DNA of 64,000 nt from contig OY811983.1 of assembly GCA_963681505.1 (NCBI GenBank), forward strand, positions 6,001,590-6,065,589, given 5' to 3'. The stretch comes from Eunapius fragilis. Its lineage: Eukaryota; Porifera; Demospongiae; Spongillida; Spongillidae. The notes below the pieces were generated by a model that had not been told where the DNA came from, ran no database searches, and saw only the letters and a list, made by a program, of their open reading frames with translations. Shown here in pieces: positions 53,301-60,793 of this stretch (within the stretch, counting starts at the first letter, position 1; every line of letters begins with the position of its first letter). The position numbers and the translations under genes were made by a program.

Positions 53301-56300
53301 ATAAGACTTTCAGTTTCCATCAGTGCTCCCTTGGTGGTCCTCCCTCTGACCTCTACCTCCTCCAGTGCCTTTGTGGCAGACCTTGGTCAGATGGAAGTCA
53401 CCAACACATTTCTTCTTGCAGAGAAGATAGCTGTTGGACAGCAGCTCCCTTCTGAGAAGTATCTCTCATCTGGAGGTACTCCAGCCATTGTTGATGATAT
53501 GACAGTAGACATCACTTCAGTACAACTGTTCAAGTGAGCTTGTACTTTTTTTGCATGCAACATGTATTTAAATGTTTATGCCATTGGCAATATGAATCAG
53601 TACTGTTATGACCTATCATAAATGTTAGAAAAACTGATGAGGTCCAATATATGATAGTTAGCACTAATGATGTATGTGCATTTGCCATAATAAGGCTTAA
53701 GTTTTCAGTACCTATATGGCTTACACGCATAGAGATGATTTTAATAACAAGTAGTGAAATGACGTCAATTATTACTTCATGGACATCTTTTGGCTATGCA
53801 GAGTTGATGACACAACCAAATTGAAAAGAGAGGACTGGGATCACATGATCATAACACCTGTCCAGTTCCATGGTCACGTGATCCGAAAGCTTAGTGATTG
53901 GTGCAGTGTGGTTCCAGATATCAGTATTGATGCAGAGCTCCCTTCATTGGATGTCCAGCTAGGTCCTGGTGACTACAGTGCCATCTTGTCATTGGTGAAC
54001 TCTCTGAGTGATGGTCAGCCCACCGCACCTCCTGCTAATAAGGGAAAAGGTGGTGATGATGTAGAGGAAGGAGAAAAGGCACATGATGAAGGAAATAAAG
54101 ATAATGAAGCATTTTCTGATGCTGCGTCAAATAATTACATGAAGTTGTTAATGCGGTTTAAAATGAAAGAGGTAAAATTTTTATTGTGGTGAAAAGTAGC
54201 CACTATCCCAATATCTTGCTTAGGTTGTCCTCCATTTGAATGAACAAAGTGACAGTGGGAACATTGAGAGACTGAAGTTCCTCCTGAGTGAGATGGAGAC
54301 AGAGATGGTGATGAGAACTTGGGACTTGGGGGTGACTGCCTCCATCGGTAGTGCACAGATCCATGAAAACTGTAACAAGGGTAAAAGAGATGGAGGTGGG
54401 TGTACTCATGTGTAAAAATTACCTGGATGGAGCATTTGACCCTTTGCGCATACAAAATCACATGTTGTAGAGAATGAACATTAGATGTTCGTATGTACCC
54501 ATGTTTACACATTGGTACTGACATTTCCTGGCAGAACAGACCTTTTATGTGTGGCTGTCAATTTATATGCAGGTGCTGAGAGAAGTACACACCTACTTTT
54601 GAGTTCTGGGTCACCAGAAAGGAAGTTTCTAAACGCTACTTACTGCAAGGCATGTGTGACATTGAGTGATTTGAGGAAGAATATGATATGATGTTCTAAT
54701 CCAGGGTGACCGGACATCTCCGCACTATGCTTCCAGTCCCCAACCCACTGAACAGTCTGTCAGGACAGACATGTCTGTGGTGAAGGCCTGGATACCTGTT
54801 CAATCCTGCATCTCGGTGGTGAACTTGGCAAACTCCATCGTGGCGGAAATAAGGTACTCGTGGGCAAGAGTTCCATAACATCCAAGGAATCCCCTGGGCT
54901 CTTGCTCAGGTTACATCCGCACCACACGCAGAAGAGGAAGGTTGTATGCTCAAATATGGGATGCTTTTGTTTTCATAGCTGAGATTAATAATGATGGAAA
55001 TGGTATACATTCTTTTGTGTGTGGGAGAGGGGGGGATGATAGTGTTAATATGGTGGTGGGGATACTGGAGGGTTGTGATATGAGGGTGGGTGACATGATA
55101 GGTGGTTGCGTTACTACACACTCATTCCTCTATGTGTACAACTGCAAATCACGTCTCCCTCTCCACCCACGCAGTCCAATGGAGAAGAAGATGCCCAGAA
55201 AGAAAGAGGACACGGGGGCTAGTACCAAGTGTAAGTTGAGAGGGACATGCACGATAGAGGAGAGTTCTCCCTGCCATGCTGTGACGTTGATTCTGAATTC
55301 AGAGGTCAAGTGCATTTCATCCAGTAGTAGACACTGCAGCATGCTCACAGTGCAATTGAGTTATGTAATGTCATGCATGCTTAAATAGCACACCTGATTA
55401 GTCTGAGGTGTAGTGTATGCTTATGGCAGATATAGTGGACAAGAATGTTGTTACAATACTTGGTTCAGCAGATGTAGGATTTTTTTTACAGGATAATTAT
55501 CCATTTACACTGTCAGCATTACATTTCTGAACTGATGGGAAGTTATTATGTGCACTTATTATGTGCACCTGTGAACTTTCCCCTGTGTGTATAATGTGTG
55601 GGTGTATGTGTGTGGGATGTGTTATATGCATGCATGCGTGTGTGTGTGTGTATGTGTGTGTGTGTGCATGTGCTTATGCATGGATGTGTGGGTATGTGTA
55701 CATGTCTCCGGTACATGTATATGGTATGTGTGTGTGTGTGTTTTGTATATGTGGATGCTTGTGTGCGTGTTAGCCAAGCATAGGTTTTGTAGAACCAGAG
55801 TATGTGAGCATAGAGATGTGCCATTCACGGTGTGTGCATCAGTACAGGTGTGCTAATTGAATTACTTCATTTGGTGTATGTTAGTAATTCCGTGTCCAGC
55901 AAAATTACATGTGTGTTGCATGTACATGTACATGGACACTGAGCATACTAGGCAGAATTGGCATCTTATGGTGGTTTGCCCTCTTCCTTTGAGATCAGCA
56001 ATTCCTGCTAAGCGATATTATTCAGGTGAGAGGGACATGTACTTAGAAGCCAGGTTTGGTGGTCTGGAGGTGACCCTTGGAGATGAACATGGAGATATTC
56101 TTAGTGCAAACATGACAGGTATACATGTGTTGCTGCTAATGTTAGTGTGTTATGTAATGTACATGTATGCATCCATGTGCTGTATATCAGTATAGGCTTG
56201 CGGTTTAAGATGTGGGCAGGAATGTATGGGAACAATTGTATTTCTAGCTAGGGTGAAGAGATGGTCACATGCAGATATTCCCTTGATATTAATGTCATAG

Positions 56301-56944
56301 CATACCATGTCAGCATGAATAGCTATACCTGCCTATACAACTGCAATGCATACAAGACAGTCTTAATGAGCTGTCTAGCCAGTATTCCGAATGGCATGTA
56401 GGAATAGATTCATGCAGGGGGGTTGTGGTTTAGTACATGTGTAGAATTGCCACTGGCTGTCACATGCAGATATTGGAGTCCATATGCATGTGGTATGCTG
56501 GGAGAGCATGAATATTGCTGTACAGATGATGACCTATACCTGCCCCTACAACTGCATTGCACATGAGACAATCCTAATGAGCAGTCTAGCCAGCATTCAG
56601 AAAGGCATGTGTTTTTAATGAGAACTATTGTCACCAGTCTGAAAACATCTGTTTATAGAGTCAAGTTATTTGTTTATGTTAGTGTTCATGGCTGGCACAT
56701 GCTCATGCCTTACACCACCCTTATGTGGTCCCTTATTATGTGCACATGGTTATACCTTTCTCTACTCTCTCTACCCATCTGTTTATTTATTTTGCTTCCT
56801 TATATTAGACCTTCAAATCACTGCAACGGTCATGGAAAAGCACAGTGAATTAATGGCAGCGTACGTGCTTAATTCTCAGGATTAAGACTTAAACATCTAA
56901 TTTTATGTGTTGGGGAGTTTTCAGGAGGCCATCATGTGCATAGG

Positions 56945-56981
<37 letters not shown>

Positions 56982-59390
56982 AATGGTGTGTATGTACATG
57001 AATGTGCGATGTGTATGTATTATATTTCTGTATGCTGCTATGCATCAGTTGTTTCCATCTAGGATGAAGGACCTTGCTTGTGAAAATTTACGTACCCCTG
57101 TGGGAACGATGACAAGAAAGGTTACCTGCTTCTGGTTTGAGTTACTAAAATGATATTTCTTTCATCTGTTTTAGATCGTATCAGTTTGTGAGAAAGCCAG
57201 TGCTATTGCTATCAAGGTACATTACTGTAGTACTGATATTGATCCACTGATTGATTTATGATGCACTGGAAATGCTATGGGATGGCGTATAGTTACAGCA
57301 TTGGGAGATGTGAACTTGGAGAGCAGTGTGTAATCAATAGCTGGGTATGTAATTGAAACTCTGTTGGATGTAAAATATGGAGTTAAGTTATTGGATTTCA
57401 ATTCTTAAAGTTAGCTATGGAATTGGTTGTAGTTCTAAATACTCTATGCAATAAATATTCTGTGTATGAGCACTTCTGTGCACTGGGAAACATCAGAATC
57501 GTATAATGTGATGTGCCGAGCAACCATGACAACTCATAAATGCAGATTCAGCAGTACCCTGAAGCCACAAAAGGAGCAGGGAAAGCCGACATGAACCAGT
57601 GTGACTTCTCAGTAGATTTGGATGTGGGGCGGGTCAGGGTATTTGTGGTCTACTCTGTCATTAGTCAAATTATGGTGAGTTAGTCAGATTACAGATGGGC
57701 AACTCTTACTAGCTAACTGTTCCACCTCTATCAGGGACTTGTGAAACAAGTGATTTCAATTCAAAAGTTTGACAAGCCATCAAAAGGTGACCAGGTTAAG
57801 GATGAGGGAGAAAATTCTAGAGAGGAGAGTTCTTCAACTGCACTGTTGCAAGGCGTGAGTGTTCTCACACAGCAAATGCATGCTTATCCTAATTAATTGT
57901 GCATATCTAACTAAACGAATGAGCTTTTTAGATAGTAGTGGGTGAATTTGATAAGGAAAGGGTGAGCATTTTGACTGTCCAAATTGCAACAGCAAAAAGC
58001 AAGGGATAGATGGCTTGGGATGAACAAGCGGCAAATTAAAGGATGCTTTTATTGCCTCAATCCATTATCTATTCTGCAATCTTCTTCGCTCTCCTAAGCT
58101 TTTTCATCTCCTAAACTTTTCTGTGCAGTCTTATTGTGAATCTCCACAAAAAAAAGCAGCCAGCTTCCACGTGGCTGTGCCTTTGCATGATAACTTTGAA
58201 AGCACAACGCACTGTCTTCCACAATGCACTTTTTTTTAGAAACTGTGCTAAAACAAGGCCAGTCAACAGTGTTATTATAGGAATGTCACATGACATGATA
58301 TGGTCATGGTGTGGTTACTAGTAGCCAGAGAAATGTCTTATATTTTTGAAGACAGATGCGTGACATTTTAGGTATAAAGCCATATTCGTAACATGCATGA
58401 GATAGGCTGCATGATGACCACATTTATGAGCCAGGCAAATGTGTGGGATGTGGGTGAGGAATTTTGCACTATATGGAGCAGAACAAAATGTGTGAGTGAA
58501 CTGCAAGGCACCTGTTAGACTGATTGAATCAAGTCTCTGCTATGGCCTCCTTTAGAGCTTTAATTTGGTGCATGTTCAGCAAACCCTTATGTGTACACAG
58601 ACCACCTGAATATACCACAACATACATGTATTGTGCTGTTCCACAAACTACATCACCATCTGTTGTGCATGTGAAGGGTAAGGGGCTTTCCATTGTAGCA
58701 GGAATGCATGTGAATAATTTTGGCATCTCATGTCTCCACAGAAGACTGGGGATGATGAGCCAAGGCTCCAGAAGACTGGTGGGGATGATGAGCCAAGGCT
58801 TAGGCTGAAGGCAAGGATTGATGCCCCAGAGCTAGTGGTCCCAGTCAGCTCCACGTCACGAGACGTTTTTGTGGCCTATCTTGGCATGGTGGAGCTTTCG
58901 AATATGCACAGTCTTGGCACAAACAAGGAGGGCGAGCAGCCAGTATTTGAGAAGGACACACTTCAACTTTCAAAGCTATCAGTGTACAGGTGGGCACTTC
59001 GTTGTGGTTCCTTTTAAATCAAGTCGCCATATAAGTCTTCGTGCATCAAGTGCAGACATTTTTGCATGCTTTTGTCCTTTAGCATGCCGTTCATTTTTAT
59101 TGTGACATGCACTGTCTGTTGATGGTGGTGGTGGTGGTGTGTGTGTGTGTGTGTGTGTACATAGGTCAGTGTATCAGATGGAAGCCGAGGATCCACTGGA
59201 GTGTAAGAGGCACATACTGCAGGACAGCTGGAGACTTTTAGTAACCATGCAGTGTAACTTAAGTCACGCCTGGTACAAGGAAGAGGACATTCCATATATT
59301 GCTCTCGAGGCCCACATCAGTGAACTGAAGGCAATGCATATTATATATAGCATGGTTACTCCAGCATTTAAATCACATGCACGCTTGGAT

Positions 59391-59479
<89 letters not shown>

Positions 59480-60741
59480 TGGCACTGAGCAGAGATGACA
59501 TAAAATTAGCCAGTGAATTGGCAGCAACAAGTATGAAGGAAGCGTTCGTTTCCACACAACCACAGCAAGATGTTCCACGAGGTATGTGCTGAGTTGTGAC
59601 ATCATTAGTACTAGTTTCTCACCCCCATACATGTGGTTAAGTGTGCATGCGCAGTCTGACCATGCCATATTACGATGGGAGTGGGCCAGAGTATATACGA
59701 CACAAGCAAACGAACCAAGTTTGCACGGTGGTATTGTGGCCAAACACAGGGGTGAGAGTTCAAGCAGCGTAATTTATCTCATCCCCGCAAAAAGTGGTAC
59801 AATTATATACGACATAAACATACAAATACACATGCTTCATGCATTGTTATCTATTGTGACATGCACTGCCTGTTGATGGCATATTGCATGGTGTGTGCGT
59901 AACGCATGCACGGGTCAGGTGCTACTACACATACATTTCGCACTCGGAGGATTTAGTGTCGTAGTCCATGATGTCGGCTGGAGTGAGGTTGCAAGCCACG
60001 ACGTCCTTGTAGGTCAGCTTCTGCCCGGAGCACCTTTCAGGTTGGATTTCGACGTCACTTGTCACCGATTGGCACATGAAGATCCGTCCACTCTTGATCG
60101 CGATGGTTTTGTCGCAGTGGTGCAGCAGGACGGCGGCCTCGCACGTGCTAACGCCTTGGATAACGGACAGAGTTTCATTCTTGACCACCACGGGCTTGCA
60201 CTGGTCTAACGGGACTCTGTAGTCGCACTCGGGGCAGCAAGCGCCTGGCTTGGTCCTGACTGGATAACCGAAGCAGTTGGGCATGGCGCACTGCGTCGCG
60301 CTGCATAGCTGCATCCCGTTGCTGCAGGTGCAGAGGGTACAGGGGTCAGGTCTCCACTGCGGGCCGAAGGCTGCCCAATGGACGCAGCCCTTGAACAAGC
60401 ACTTGCTGCCTTCGCAGCTAGGGCAGCACGCGCCTCCTGTGGGCGGGGTGGGATCGGCGCAAATCGGGTTTGGGCAGGCGGTTGGATCGCACGGCGAGTT
60501 GGGATCGACCAAGGAGGCGACAGCGGGACTCACTTCGTGTACAGTTACAATGAGGGAAAGTAAACGGAAGATGCAGGTCACAGAACGGCGCTTCATCTCT
60601 ATCTTAACAAAGCAAATAATAACCAACGTAACGAAAACCTCTTAAATAATTGGATCAAATTACGGAAGTTACGTAACGATTTACGAAATCAATGCCATTT
60701 ACTGTATTGCGAACTTGGGTTTAAGTTTATATGCATGCATG

Positions 60742-60793
<52 letters not shown>

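Noticed and set aside
55561-55856. Cys/Val- or His/Thr-rich ORFs around TG and CA repeats (also 9148-9553, 27410-27823, 59139-59743)
   Set aside because: They arise from dinucleotide repeats with no stop in several frames.
60597-60626. Longer N-terminus for the VWC-like protein
   Set aside because: The in-frame codon at 60624-60626 is TTG on the minus strand. The ATG at 60596 starts a good signal peptide.
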